A stretch of DNA of 64,000 bases from a virus. Positions within the stretch are counted from its first letter, which is position 1; every line of letters begins with the position of its first letter. Of the stretch, positions 23,534 to 32,599 are shown in pieces. Below the pieces are notes generated by a model. That model had not been told where the DNA came from and ran no database searches. It saw nothing but the letters and a program-made list of their open reading frames with translations. The DNA lies in the IMG/VR virus record IMGVR_UViG_3300025161_000004, positions 182,769 to 246,768 of that record; one strand, 5' to 3'. The position numbers and the translations under genes were made by a program.

Positions 23534-24466
23534 ATGGAGGAAGTTAAAAAAAAATATGATATAGGGGTAATCATAGGACGTTTTCAAGTTCACGAATTAC
23601 ACGATGCACATAAGGGAATGATAGAAGAGGTTCTATCAAGACATGAAAAGGTAATTTTGTTTTTAGGGGTATCTCCTACACTTTCTACAAAAAGAAATCC
23701 ACTTGATTTCTTATCAAGAAAAGTAATGTTTGAAGAAGAATATGGTAATCGCATTTCTGTGATCTTACCATTATACGATAAAAAATCTGACTATGTTTGG
23801 TCTAAACAAGTCGATACTAAAATTCGTGAAGTATTTCCGCTTGGCTCTGTTGTTCTTTATGGGTCAAGAGATTCGTTTATCCCACATTATAAGGGAGAAT
23901 TTGATGTGATTGAATTAGTACCAAGTTCTTTAGTATCCGCAACTGAAATCAGAGAATCTGTATCTAAAAGAGTTGAGCGTAAAAAAGAATTTCGTGCAGG
24001 TGTTATTTATGCATGTTATAATACATTTGATTTGGTTCATCCTGTAGTCGATGTTGCAATTATGAATGATGATGAAACAATGGTTCTTCTTGGTAGAAAG
24101 AAAGATGAAACAGAATTTCGATTTATTGGTGGATTTGTTGATGTTACAGATGAATCTTTGGAACAGACAGTAAGACGTGAAGTATATGAGGAAACTGGAT
24201 TAGAAATTGACAATATTCAATACATCGCATCAATAAAGGTAAATGATTGGAGATATCGTTTAGATAAAGAACGTTCTGTTATGACATCATTTTTTAAGGC
24301 AAAGAAGATTTTTGGTGGTGGTTCTGAACAAGCCAAAGATGATATTGCTGAAGTAAAATGGTTTGACATTAATAAAATTAATGGAACTCAAATTGTTAGT
24401 GAGCATTTGAAACTACTCAACATCCTAAAAAATTTACTAAAAACCCAAAAGCTAAATAATTCTTAA
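23534..24466 (+). CDS. nadM: Bifunctional NMN adenylyltransferase / Nudix hydrolase
   Basis: 310 residues. N-terminal nucleotidyltransferase: IGRFQVHELHDAHKGMI (variant of GRFxPxHxGH, residues 15-31) and SATEIRESV (SxTxxR-type, about 139-147). C-terminal Nudix domain with ESLEQTVRREVYEETGLEI (about 224-242). The first half makes NAD+ from NMN and ATP; the Nudix half cleaves ADP-ribose-type compounds. With NadV next door it rebuilds NAD+ from nicotinamide, the pathway named NARP2 in phages that overcome NAD-depleting defences. Confidence 0.92.
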   Translation: MEEVKKKYDIGVIIGRFQVHELHDAHKGMIEEVLSRHEKVILFLGVSPTLSTKRNPLDFLSRKVMFEEEYGNRISVILPLYDKKSDYVWSKQVDTKIREVFPLGSVVLYGSRDSFIPHYKGEFDVIELVPSSLVSATEIRESVSKRVERKKEFRAGVIYACYNTFDLVHPVVDVAIMNDDETMVLLGRKKDETEFRFIGGFVDVTDESLEQTVRREVYEETGLEIDNIQYIASIKVNDWRYRLDKERSVMTSFFKAKKIFGGGSEQAKDDIAEVKWFDINKINGTQIVSEHLKLLNILKNLLKTQKLNNS

Positions 24467-24483
24467 CTAAAAATTATTAATTT

Positions 24484-25941
24484 ATGAAAACAATTAATTT
24501 AATCCCGAATTTAATTCTAAGAACTGATAGCTATAAACTTAGTCACTGGAAACAATATCCGAAAGGTATGACTAAAGTATATTCATATCTTGAAAGTAGA
24601 GGTGGTGCATATCCTGCAACACTATTCTTTGGATTGCAATATTTCTTAAAGCAATTAGAGGGTGTTGTGATTACCATGAAAGACGTTGAAGACGCTGATA
24701 AATTTTCAAAAGCACACTTTGGGAGTGATATCTTTAATAAAGAAGGTTGGAAATATATTGTTAAAGTACATGGTGGCAAACTCCCAATTCGTATTAAAGC
24801 GGTGAAAGAGGGTACATTAGTACCAACACGTAATGTTTTGATGACTATTGAAAATACTGATGAAAATTGTTTCTGGTTAACTAATGCAATGGAAACAATG
24901 CTAATGCGTATTTGGTATCCGATTACAATTGCAACAAATAGTTTTTATGCAAAACAAATGATAGCAAAATATTTAAAAACCAGTGCAAATGATTTAAATT
25001 CATTACCTTTTAAACTTCATGATTTCGGATATCGTGGTGTGTCAAGTGAAGAAAGTGCTGGTGTTGGTGGTATGGCTCACTTGGTAAATTTCATGGGTAC
25101 AGATACTCTTGCAGCAATTGTATATTCTAATGAATATTATAATGCTGGTGGTGTAAATGCATTTTCAGTTCCTGCATCTGAACACTCTGTGGCTTGTTCA
25201 TTTGGAAAAGAAAATGAAGAAGAATATTTCTTGAACATGCTTAATCAGTATCCTACAGGTATTGTATCGATAGTATCTGACACATATGATGTATTCAATT
25301 TTGTTGATTCTATGTCGAAGAAACATAAAAAGAAAATTCTTGAACGTCAAGGTACTACAGTATTTCGTCCTGATTCTGGGGATCCGATTGATGTTAATGT
25401 TAAATTAATCAACATCCTTTGGAATGTGTTTGGTGATGTAGGTTCTATTACTAAAACAGGACATAAATTATTACCACCACAAGTACGACTTATTCAAGGT
25501 GATGGTATTGATTTGAAAACATTAGATCAAATTCTTAAAACTGTTACTGACTTAGGATTCTCAGCTGAAAATTGGGTGTTCGGTTCTGGTGGTGGGCTTC
25601 TTCAAAAATTTGATCGTGATACATTGAAGTTTGCGATTAAAGCATCCTATGGTGAGAGAATAGTTGATGGAAATCGTCTAGAATTTGATATTCAGAAAGA
25701 CCCTATCACTTCATCTGGTAAGAAAAGTAAAGCAGGTAAATTGAAATTGGTAAAATCTCAATTAGATGGTGAGTTTTTCACTGTAACAAGTGAGCACCCA
25801 CATTTCGAAAAATTTAAAGATGAATTAGAGGTTGTATTTGAAAACGGTGAGATTAAGAGAACTCAGCAATTCGAAGAGATAAGAGTTCTTGCAAATTCAT
25901 TTATAAAAATTAATTCAGATGTAGAATATCAGAATCACTGA
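24484..25941 (+). CDS. nadV: Nicotinamide phosphoribosyltransferase
   Basis: 485 residues, usual length for NadV/NAMPT. Recognisable elements: LRTDSYKLSHWKQYPKGM (N-terminus), YSYLESRGG, FKLHDFGYRGVSSEESAG (about 178-195), FSVPASEHSVACSFG (about 236-250), VSDTYDVFNFV and FRPDSGDP (about 296-303), and GDGID. These line the phosphoribosyl and nicotinamide sites. It converts nicotinamide and PRPP to NMN, the substrate of the upstream NadM, while the downstream gene makes PRPP. 17-nt and 53-nt gaps suggest one operon. Confidence 0.95.
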   Translation: MKTINLIPNLILRTDSYKLSHWKQYPKGMTKVYSYLESRGGAYPATLFFGLQYFLKQLEGVVITMKDVEDADKFSKAHFGSDIFNKEGWKYIVKVHGGKLPIRIKAVKEGTLVPTRNVLMTIENTDENCFWLTNAMETMLMRIWYPITIATNSFYAKQMIAKYLKTSANDLNSLPFKLHDFGYRGVSSEESAGVGGMAHLVNFMGTDTLAAIVYSNEYYNAGGVNAFSVPASEHSVACSFGKENEEEYFLNMLNQYPTGIVSIVSDTYDVFNFVDSMSKKHKKKILERQGTTVFRPDSGDPIDVNVKLINILWNVFGDVGSITKTGHKLLPPQVRLIQGDGIDLKTLDQILKTVTDLGFSAENWVFGSGGGLLQKFDRDTLKFAIKASYGERIVDGNRLEFDIQKDPITSSGKKSKAGKLKLVKSQLDGEFFTVTSEHPHFEKFKDELEVVFENGEIKRTQQFEEIRVLANSFIKINSDVEYQNH

Positions 25942-25994
25942 ATTATAAAATAAGATAGTTCAATACTTAAATTTACAATATTAATAGAAGCAAT

Positions 25995-26924
25995 ATGATA
26001 AAAATTTTCCCACAATCGAATAGTCTTAAATTTACTGAGCAACTGGTAAATTCTAATTCTGTATTGGAAACTGGTAGAGCAAATTACTATAGTTTGGGTA
26101 AAATACATAAGACCAAATTTGCTAATGGTGAGATTACTGTTGTATTTGAAGAATCGGTTCGAAATGAATCGATTGTGATTGTATCACAACCAAAAACATA
26201 TGAAGATATTTTCGAACTTCTTGAGACAATTGATGCAGCAAGAAGATCTTCAGCGAAAGAAATCATCGGAGTGATACCATCATTACCACATTCAAGACAA
26301 GAAAGAAGAGAGAATGGTGTAAGAACAACAATCTCGGCAAGATTAATTGCTGATATATTACAAGTTGCTGGTCTTGACAGATTAATAACTATGGATGTTC
26401 ATACTACCGCCATTGAAGGATTTTATAAAATACCATTTGATAATATTGATCCTTTTGATAGTATTCTAAAAAAAATAAAAACATTGAATTTGCAAAACCC
26501 TACAATTGTATCACCAGATTTTGGCGGTATGAAACGAGCAAAAAAATATGCTAATAAGTTAGGGTATAATATAGCATTCATTAGTAAGGAAAGATTAAAA
26601 GCAAATGAAGTTGAAAGTATGACATTAATTGGATCAGTAAAAGATTCGGATGTCATTATTGTTGATGATATGATTGATACTGGTGCTACTATATTGAAAG
26701 GGCTTGATTTGCTTAAAGAGAATGGTGCAAAGAACTTTTATGTATTTGCTACACATGGTGTATTTTCTAATGACGCTATTAATAAGTTTGCAACTAATCA
26801 TAATTTTCCACATGTTTACATAACAAATACAATACCTGTAGATAATCATAGTAATTTTGTTAACATTAAAGAAATTAATGTTATTTCCGAATTTGATAAG
26901 GCATTAAGAAAAATTTTTATATAA
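25995..26924 (+). CDS. prs: Ribose-phosphate pyrophosphokinase (PRPP synthase)
   Basis: 309 residues. Contains PSLPHSRQERRE (the Mg-ATP flexible-loop region, about 95-106), VRTTISARLIADIL, ITMDVHTTAIEGF and the PRPP-binding IVDDMIDTGATILKG (about 217-231). It supplies PRPP for NadV next door and for nucleotide synthesis. Its stop overlaps the next start (TAATG). Confidence 0.95.
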   Translation: MIKIFPQSNSLKFTEQLVNSNSVLETGRANYYSLGKIHKTKFANGEITVVFEESVRNESIVIVSQPKTYEDIFELLETIDAARRSSAKEIIGVIPSLPHSRQERRENGVRTTISARLIADILQVAGLDRLITMDVHTTAIEGFYKIPFDNIDPFDSILKKIKTLNLQNPTIVSPDFGGMKRAKKYANKLGYNIAFISKERLKANEVESMTLIGSVKDSDVIIVDDMIDTGATILKGLDLLKENGAKNFYVFATHGVFSNDAINKFATNHNFPHVYITNTIPVDNHSNFVNIKEINVISEFDKALRKIFI

Positions 26925-27337
26925 TGTGCATAATAAAAGCAATCGATAAAGCACTAAAAAATAAAGAAAAAAAGGGTTGGGATAAGATTTATTTTTATTT
27001 TGACATTCATGAGACAATTCTTTATCCCGATTATAATAATGAAGAACCTTTAAAATTTTACAAACACGCTAAAGAAGTTTTACAATATCTTTCTAATAGA
27101 AGTGATATTGAATTGGGTTTATTTACTTGTTCGTATCCACAAGAAATAAAGCGTTATAGAAAATTTTTTATGGATAATGGTATTATTTTTAGGTATGCAA
27201 ATAAAAATCCTGATGTTGAAGATACTGCATATGGATATTATGAAGATAAACCCTATTTTAATGTATTATTTGAAGATAAAGCAGGTTTTGATGCTGAAAA
27301 TGATTGGATATTAGTAAAAAATTATTTTGGTATTTAA
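26924..27337 (+). CDS. HAD-like phage protein
   Basis: 137 residues, start overlapping the prs stop. The N-terminal strand YFYFDIHETIL takes the place of the HAD motif I (DxDxT), with His-Glu instead of the second Asp, and LGLFTCSYPQEI (about 64-75) is the motif II position. Later NVLFEDKAGFDAENDW (about 108-123) carries the acidic motif IV. This matches a phage-typical HAD subfamily encoded next to NAD or nucleotide genes; substrate unknown, and activity may be altered by the missing second Asp. Confidence 0.65.
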   Translation: MCIIKAIDKALKNKEKKGWDKIYFYFDIHETILYPDYNNEEPLKFYKHAKEVLQYLSNRSDIELGLFTCSYPQEIKRYRKFFMDNGIIFRYANKNPDVEDTAYGYYEDKPYFNVLFEDKAGFDAENDWILVKNYFGI

Positions 27338-27358
27338 TTTTTTTATTATATTTGTGAT

Positions 27359-27973
27359 ATGAGAAAAAAGTACATAACAACAATTTTGTTAGTTACGACT
27401 CTCGTATCAACAGCTAACAATAAAAAAATAGATTTACATGCCCTTAATGATTCTTCAAAAAAGGGTATGATTAATTCTAATTTAATACTTGAAGAACCTA
27501 AAGTGGTATGTCCTGAAGATATTGTTATTAGGGATTTTCACGTATTACATCCAGCTTTTAGAAATAAAGTAGTATTATTATTTATTGAAGCTAAAAAACA
27601 GGGTATTGATTTAGTTATTTCGGAAACATATAGAACACCTGAAAGGCAAAATATGTTATATAATAAAAAATTAACTAAAGTTAAGTCAGGTAAATCAAAA
27701 CATCAATATGGTTTAGCAATTGATCTTATACCAGTGATAAATAATAAATCACAGGCAAATAATGATGAAGTATTAAAACGTGTTGGAATTATTGGTGAAA
27801 AATTAGGATTAAAATGGGGTGGTAGATGGAAATTCTATGATCCTGTCCATTTTGAATATAAATGGAATATTAATGATGCATTGAGTGGTAGATTACCTGA
27901 AATACCCGATACATTAATTATTCCAGATACTGATTTTTTCTACAAAAATATTAAAAGAACAAATATAGAATAA
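27359..27973 (+). CDS. M15-type peptidase (endolysin-like)
   Basis: 204 residues. The N-terminus (MRKKYITTILLVTTLVSTA) reads as a signal peptide. The peptidase domain shows ETYRTPERQNMLY, KSKHQYGLAIDLI (zinc ligands His and Asp, SxHxxGxAxD) and the third ligand in DPVHFEYKW, as in L-alanyl-D-glutamate or D-Ala-D-Ala peptidases. It should cut peptidoglycan stem peptides, for lysis or entry. A TATATTTG box stands just upstream (27348). It overlaps the next gene by 1 nt. Confidence 0.9.
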   Translation: MRKKYITTILLVTTLVSTANNKKIDLHALNDSSKKGMINSNLILEEPKVVCPEDIVIRDFHVLHPAFRNKVVLLFIEAKKQGIDLVISETYRTPERQNMLYNKKLTKVKSGKSKHQYGLAIDLIPVINNKSQANNDEVLKRVGIIGEKLGLKWGGRWKFYDPVHFEYKWNINDALSGRLPEIPDTLIIPDTDFFYKNIKRTNIE

Positions 27974-28437
27974 TGATTGAGTATAAACCACCATACGACA
28001 TTCGCACCATTAATTTATCCAATAAATCAGTATTTCTTGCAGGCACAATTGAAATGGGTAAATCAATTGATTGGCAAAGAGAAATTGTTGAATTGTTAAA
28101 AGATGAAGATATAATTGTTTTAAATCCAAGAAGAGATGATTGGGATTCATCATGGGTTCAAAGTATCGAGAACCCGCAATTTAAAGAACAAGTTGAATGG
28201 GAATTGTATGGTATAGAAAATGTAACGAAGGTAATAATGTGTTTTATGCCTAATACATTATCACCAATATCTATGCTTGAATTGGGATTATGTTTGAAAA
28301 GGGGTAATGTCATAGTTTATTGTCCAAAAGATTTTTGGAGAAAGGGAAATATAGATGTAACTTGCTCAGTGTATGGTATTCCAGTGTTTGATGACTTCGA
28401 TCTTTTTAAAGATAAGATTAAATCAATTTTAAAATAA
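27973..28437 (+). CDS. Nucleoside 2-deoxyribosyltransferase-like protein
   Basis: 154 residues with the family's order of motifs: SVFLAGTIEMGKSIDWQRE, VLNPRRDDWDSSWVQS, EWELYGIENVTKVI and SPISMLELGLCLKRG (the catalytic-Glu region, about 96-110), then VYCPKDFWRKGN. It probably cleaves or exchanges the N-glycosidic bond of deoxynucleosides or nucleotides; in NAD context a nucleotide hydrolase role is also possible. Translationally coupled to the peptidase gene (ATG overlaps TAA). Confidence 0.82.
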   Translation: MIEYKPPYDIRTINLSNKSVFLAGTIEMGKSIDWQREIVELLKDEDIIVLNPRRDDWDSSWVQSIENPQFKEQVEWELYGIENVTKVIMCFMPNTLSPISMLELGLCLKRGNVIVYCPKDFWRKGNIDVTCSVYGIPVFDDFDLFKDKIKSILK

Positions 28438-28442
28438 CAAAT

Positions 28443-29111
28443 ATGAAAGTTGCTGTTGATGCAGTGGTATTTGCTTATATTAATAAAGAATTGAATATTC
28501 TTCTTATTGAAAGAGCATTTGAACCATTTAAGGGTAAATTATCTTTGGCTGGTGGTTTTATTAATGAAAATGAGACTGCAGATCAGGCAGTTATTAGAAA
28601 ATTAAAAGAAGAAACTAATGTGAAATTGAACTATCTTGAACAACTATTTACATTCACAGACGTGGATCGTGATCCAAGAGAGAGAATTATATCTATAGCA
28701 TATTATGCTTTAATTAATCCAACAAATCATAATTTAGAAGCTAATATTCATGCTAAAGACGTTAACTGGTATCCAGTTAGTAAACTGGAATATTTACCAA
28801 TAGCTTTTGATCACTATAAGATTATAAACTATGGGATAACACGTTTAAAGAATAAGGTGATTTATGAACCAATAGGGTTTGAATTATTACCAAAATATTT
28901 TTCAATGAGTGATTTGTATGATTTATACTGTGCAATACTTGGTAATAATTTAGATAGAAGAAATTTTATTAAAAAAATAACCAGTTTTGGTTTATTAAAA
29001 AAAACTAAATTTAAAACAAAAGGTCATATAGGTAGACGTGCTCAGTTATTTGAGTTCGATCAAAAAAAATATGAAAAACTTAAACTGAATGGATTTAAGT
29101 TTGATATTTGA
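28443..29111 (+). CDS. NrtR-like Nudix transcription regulator
   Basis: 222 residues. The N-terminal Nudix domain (GKLSLAGGFINENE, AVIRKLKEETNVKL) has the box degenerate at one key acidic residue (RKLKEE instead of RELxEE), as expected for a sensor rather than a hydrolase. The C-terminal 80 residues form a winged helix (FSMSDLYDLYCAIL, RRNFIKKITSFG, RRAQLFEFD). NrtR proteins bind ADP-ribose and repress NAD genes. Lying just after nadM-nadV-prs, it is a likely regulator of that module, though a pyrophosphatase role is not excluded. Confidence 0.75.
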   Translation: MKVAVDAVVFAYINKELNILLIERAFEPFKGKLSLAGGFINENETADQAVIRKLKEETNVKLNYLEQLFTFTDVDRDPRERIISIAYYALINPTNHNLEANIHAKDVNWYPVSKLEYLPIAFDHYKIINYGITRLKNKVIYEPIGFELLPKYFSMSDLYDLYCAILGNNLDRRNFIKKITSFGLLKKTKFKTKGHIGRRAQLFEFDQKKYEKLKLNGFKFDI

Positions 29112-29231
29112 TATGTAAAAACTGATTGAGATATCACATATTTATTAGGGAATGATAAATCAAATCATCATATACATTGTGAACATGATTGTTTGTTAAT
29201 TTTGAAATATTAATCCATTAATCCATATAAT

Positions 29232-29348
29232 GTGTCAGAAGAAGACGTGAAGAAACTTGATAAGTTAGGGTTCTTCATTGGAGAAGATTTTAAATTATAT
29301 AAATGTTGTTTTATAATGGAAATAAAGAACGAATATCATCGAAAATGA
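29232..29348 (+). CDS. Short protein or remnant, 38 aa
   Basis: GTG 29232 to TGA 29346. EEDVKKLDKLGFFIGEDFK is a motif typical of the C-terminus of small phage proteins (DVKKLDELGF); the remainder is basic. Probably a shortened copy of such a gene. No late or host-type promoter is obvious. Confidence 0.4.
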   Translation: MSEEDVKKLDKLGFFIGEDFKLYKCCFIMEIKNEYHRK

Positions 29349-29393
29349 GAAATGTGAATAACTAAAATATCTGATATATCGTATACTATAATA

Positions 29394-30308
29394 ATGGAAA
29401 ATTTAAAAATTATATTAACAATAGGGATACCAGCGTCAGGTAAATCTACATGGTCAAAAGAATTTGTACGCATAAACAATAACTATGTCCGTGTTTGCCG
29501 TGATGATTATCGTTTAATGTTAGCTCAATCTAATATGCTCAATCCTAAGGGCGAAAAATTAGTTAGCCGATTAGTTAAGAGTGCTATTTCTAATGCAATC
29601 GATTCTAAATATAATGTTATTGTTGATCAAACAAATGTTAATATTAAATATTTGGATGAGTTGGTTGATTTTTGTCAAAAATTGGCTGATGTTGAGTTTA
29701 AAATATTTGATATACCAATAGAATTAGCTATCGAAAGAGATAAGAAAAGAGGTTCTGCTATGGTTGGTGAGGAAATTATAAGAAAAATGTATAAAAATTA
29801 TTTAGATTTATGTTATTCTTTTAATTATGATTTTTCTTATAGGAAGAAAAAATCAAGAATCGTCACAAACATTGATTGGAAACCAAAAAATGAATTACCT
29901 AATGCTGTTATTTTTGATATTGATGGTACTCTTGCACATATAAATGGTAGAAGGGATTACTTTGATTGGGATCAAGTCGATAAAGATTTAGTTGATGAAC
30001 GTGTCCGTCAAACATTAGATGTACATAGATATGCTGGTTACCATATTATTATCGTAACTGGACGTGATGGTTCTTGTGAGAAATTAACTAAGATGTGGTT
30101 AGCAAAAAATAAAATACACTATAATCATTTCTTTATTAGACCTGCAGGTGATTTTCGTAAAGACACTGTCATTAAAAAAGAAATATTCGATAAGTATATT
30201 AATGGAAAATTTAACGTGCTTAGTGTTTATGAAGACAGAGATCGAGTAGTTTCTATGTGGAGAGAAATGGGATTAAAGTGTTTTCAAGTTATTGATGGTA
30301 ATTATTAA
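29394..30308 (+). CDS. pseT: Polynucleotide kinase-phosphatase (T4 PseT type)
   Basis: 304 residues. N-terminal kinase with P-loop GIPASGKSTW (residues 12-21), RVCRDDYR and DQTNVN; C-terminal HAD phosphatase with VIFDIDGTLAH (DxDGT, about 174-184), IIVTGRDG and VYEDRDRVV. It converts 2',3'-cyclic phosphate and 5'-OH ends into 3'-OH and 5'-phosphate, which the RNA ligase at 16059 can join. In T4 the pair reverses anticodon-nuclease damage. The same order (kinase then phosphatase) and length as T4 Pnkp. Confidence 0.93.
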   Translation: MENLKIILTIGIPASGKSTWSKEFVRINNNYVRVCRDDYRLMLAQSNMLNPKGEKLVSRLVKSAISNAIDSKYNVIVDQTNVNIKYLDELVDFCQKLADVEFKIFDIPIELAIERDKKRGSAMVGEEIIRKMYKNYLDLCYSFNYDFSYRKKKSRIVTNIDWKPKNELPNAVIFDIDGTLAHINGRRDYFDWDQVDKDLVDERVRQTLDVHRYAGYHIIIVTGRDGSCEKLTKMWLAKNKIHYNHFFIRPAGDFRKDTVIKKEIFDKYINGKFNVLSVYEDRDRVVSMWREMGLKCFQVIDGNY

Positions 30309-30309
30309 C

Positions 30310-30642
30310 ATGAAATTCTATAGATATACATTAGTACAATATGCCGTTAAAGATATAGATGGTGAATATGTTCGTTCCGAACATCCAAGTCCAACATTAA
30401 CTTTATATGAATATGATATAATATCCGAAACTCCTAAAGGGTATTGGATTGGTATGTCAGGTCTAAAAATCAAATGGATATCAAAGAAATCTAAAAACTG
30501 TTTTGCATATCCTACAAAAAGAGAGGCATTACTGGACTTAATAAAAAGAACTGAAAAGAGAGTGAGAATACTTGATTATCAATTAAGATTCTGTAAAATT
30601 GGATTAGGTATACTTAAATCTAAGCAAAATAAAGAATCATAA
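30310..30642 (+). CDS. Hypothetical protein, 110 aa
   Basis: Starts at ATG 30310, 1 nt after the kinase gene's stop. The first half is beta-rich (FYRYTLVQYAVKDIDG, TLYEYDIISETPKGYWIG) with WISKKSKNCFAYPTKREAL in the middle and a basic helical tail. This arrangement (Y-x-V...G-Y-W...F-A-Y-P-T...A) recurs among small phage proteins of unknown role. Co-transcription with pseT is likely. Confidence 0.55.
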   Translation: MKFYRYTLVQYAVKDIDGEYVRSEHPSPTLTLYEYDIISETPKGYWIGMSGLKIKWISKKSKNCFAYPTKREALLDLIKRTEKRVRILDYQLRFCKIGLGILKSKQNKES

Positions 30643-30762
30643 ATTATCCTAATATAATTATTGTTTTTTTATAATTTATTTTGCTATCATATCTATTGAA
30701 TACCCAACCTTCTATTTTTAAAGGTAAATTTCTAATTTCAGTTCTGATGATTTTATTTTAAA

Positions 30763-31959
30763 TTATTTATGTTTTGATTTATCAATCATTCTTATTAATT
30801 TATCTTTGCCTCTCTCAGCAGACATTTTTTTTAATTCTTCTTTAACTGTCGGATCATCAATGTACTTTTCCATCGAAATCGGTGATTCAATTGTTTCATC
30901 TATAGAACCTCTCATTAATAGTTTTGACATAACATCACCAATCCTATCCATCATCCCCTCTATCATTGGTATATTAGGTGTAGAACCTCTGTATTTTAAT
31001 ACATCAATTATGAATTTTGGATCGCTGAAAAATGCATTTTTCAACATTATAGTATGAGTAGTTAGTTGTCCACCATCCATCACTTCCTTTATCGCTTTAG
31101 TGATGATTTTTTTATACTTAGCTAAGTATTCTGGATTACTATCAATTACATCCATCATATCAGAAAAATCATCCATCTTTTTATTTATACCTTTAATACG
31201 AAGAATACTTTCTATAATATATGATTTTTCTTTATTGTGTGATATTGATTCATTTTGTTCTGTTTCTAATTCGGATGATTGCTCATCATTACGCATAACA
31301 GCTACCATACCTTTTGTCAATGAATGATAAACATCATCACCAAATCTTTCTTTAATTCTATTTTTTTCTCTCATGTCAAATAATTCACCACCTGTTAAAA
31401 ACGCCAGTACGTTACCAAGATTTATATTTCTAAAACTTTCTTTTGCAGCCAAATCATCACTACCAAGTTCCCTTTTTTTCTTAATAAAAACATTAGTATC
31501 GTATACATTTAATAAATTGTTGTTTTTTAACATGTTTATTTGAGCATCTGTTTTGGGTGCATCACTTTTTTTATAAGATTTTAGATTTCTTCTAAAAGCC
31601 ATGTGTCTAACTGTACCATCCTTTTTTACAAATGCTACACTAATAGTAATATTCTTATAAAAATTATTTTTAACTTTTTCAGGTAATTGATCAAATGTTA
31701 ATAAACCCTTCATATCATTAGATTCATCCACGTGAGATAAACCAAGATCTTCTTTACATGCTGCAATTGCTTCTTTTAATGAACCATATTGGAAATATAT
31801 TTCTTCAATAATTTGTGCTATATCACCATGACCCATGTCTTCAGCATGTGTCCATGCAGCATCTGGATCAGACAATTTAACTAATTCAATAGCCTCAACT
31901 ACCTTTTTTGGGTCATGCCCTAACCATTTAGCAAATTGTTGTACAGTTAATTTAGCCAT
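30763..31959 (-). CDS. Hypothetical late (virion-associated) protein
   Basis: 398 residues from ATG 31959; nine further codons upstream lie inside the promoter motif and are unlikely to be translated. N-terminus MAKLTVQQFAKWLGHDPKKV looks like a compact helical domain; the middle contains VAFVKKDGTVRHMAFRRNLKS, and the C-terminal 150 residues are helical, with TIMLKNAFFSDPKFIIDVL. Late motif GTATTTATA at 31976-31984. Known from other large phages only as unknown virion or assembly proteins, as far as can be judged. Confidence 0.6.
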   Translation of the reverse strand: MAKLTVQQFAKWLGHDPKKVVEAIELVKLSDPDAAWTHAEDMGHGDIAQIIEEIYFQYGSLKEAIAACKEDLGLSHVDESNDMKGLLTFDQLPEKVKNNFYKNITISVAFVKKDGTVRHMAFRRNLKSYKKSDAPKTDAQINMLKNNNLLNVYDTNVFIKKKRELGSDDLAAKESFRNINLGNVLAFLTGGELFDMREKNRIKERFGDDVYHSLTKGMVAVMRNDEQSSELETEQNESISHNKEKSYIIESILRIKGINKKMDDFSDMMDVIDSNPEYLAKYKKIITKAIKEVMDGGQLTTHTIMLKNAFFSDPKFIIDVLKYRGSTPNIPMIEGMMDRIGDVMSKLLMRGSIDETIESPISMEKYIDDPTVKEELKKMSAERGKDKLIRMIDKSKHK

Positions 31960-31975
31960 ATATTGTTTTTTTTTA

Positions 31976-32003
31976 TATAAATACATTTTTTTTTGTATTT
32001 ATA
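31976..32003. promoter_or_regulatory. Divergent late-type promoter motifs
   Basis: Minus strand GTATTTATA (31976-31984) for the gene starting at 31959; plus strand GTATTTATA (31995-32003) for the gene at 32027. The clearest divergent pair in the window. Confidence 0.6.
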
Positions 32004-32026
32004 TAAAGTAAACACAAAAAAATATC

Positions 32027-32527
32027 ATGAAAAATCATGGTAAAAAAAGATTATTTGAAATGATGGGTAGATTAAACCCCGATTTTAAGAGAGATAATTA
32101 TCATGAAAATGATGGTACTTATTTTAAGCCTAAATTGAAGGATATTATTAAAATGGCAACCGAAATTGATTCCATGTTAAAGAATTCTGATGATCTTGAT
32201 GCTTGGATACAAGATAAGCTAAGTATTTCTTACCATAATATGGATGCCGTTTTGGGATATTTTAAAAGAAAAATGGATAATGATTTTGTGAAAAAAACTA
32301 ATTTGATTACTGGCGGTAGAGCAGATAAACTAACAGTGGATGATATCGCCAAAAAACATAATGTATCTGTCGATTTAATTAAGCATCAGTTAGAGAAAGG
32401 TAAGAGAGTTGAGATGGAACACACTAATAATATTGAAATGGCTGAAGAAATTGCCATGGATCATCTTTATGAAATACCAGATTATTATGAACGATTAGCT
32501 AAGATTGAAAAAGATACTAAAAAATAA
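32027..32527 (+). CDS. DUF5661-like late protein
   Basis: 166 residues. The N-terminus MKNHGKKRLFEMMGRLNP includes an L-F-E, and the C-terminal third shows DDIAKKHNVSVDLIKHQLEK, GKRVEMEHTNNIEMAEEIAM and DHLYEIPDYYERLAKIEK, the E-H-T...A-x-x-I-A-x-D-H-L-x-E pattern of DUF5661. Proteins of this family occur in virions of large phages; biochemical role unknown. Late motif 24 nt upstream. Confidence 0.7.
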   Translation: MKNHGKKRLFEMMGRLNPDFKRDNYHENDGTYFKPKLKDIIKMATEIDSMLKNSDDLDAWIQDKLSISYHNMDAVLGYFKRKMDNDFVKKTNLITGGRADKLTVDDIAKKHNVSVDLIKHQLEKGKRVEMEHTNNIEMAEEIAMDHLYEIPDYYERLAKIEKDTKK

Positions 32528-32553
32528 TTTTTTAAAAAAAAAATAAGTTTTTT

Positions 32554-32583
32554 TTGATTTAAAAGTATTTAGTACTATATTTG
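32554..32583 (+). promoter_or_regulatory. Promoter of the Tyr/Lys tRNA operon
   Basis: TTG (32554-32556), GTATTTA (32565-32571) and TATATTTG (32576-32583), spacer 19 nt. GTATTTA is 8 nt after TTG and 4 nt before the -7 box, the same geometry as in two other tRNA operons. Confidence 0.75.
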
Positions 32584-32599
32584 CAAAATATTTAAGGGA

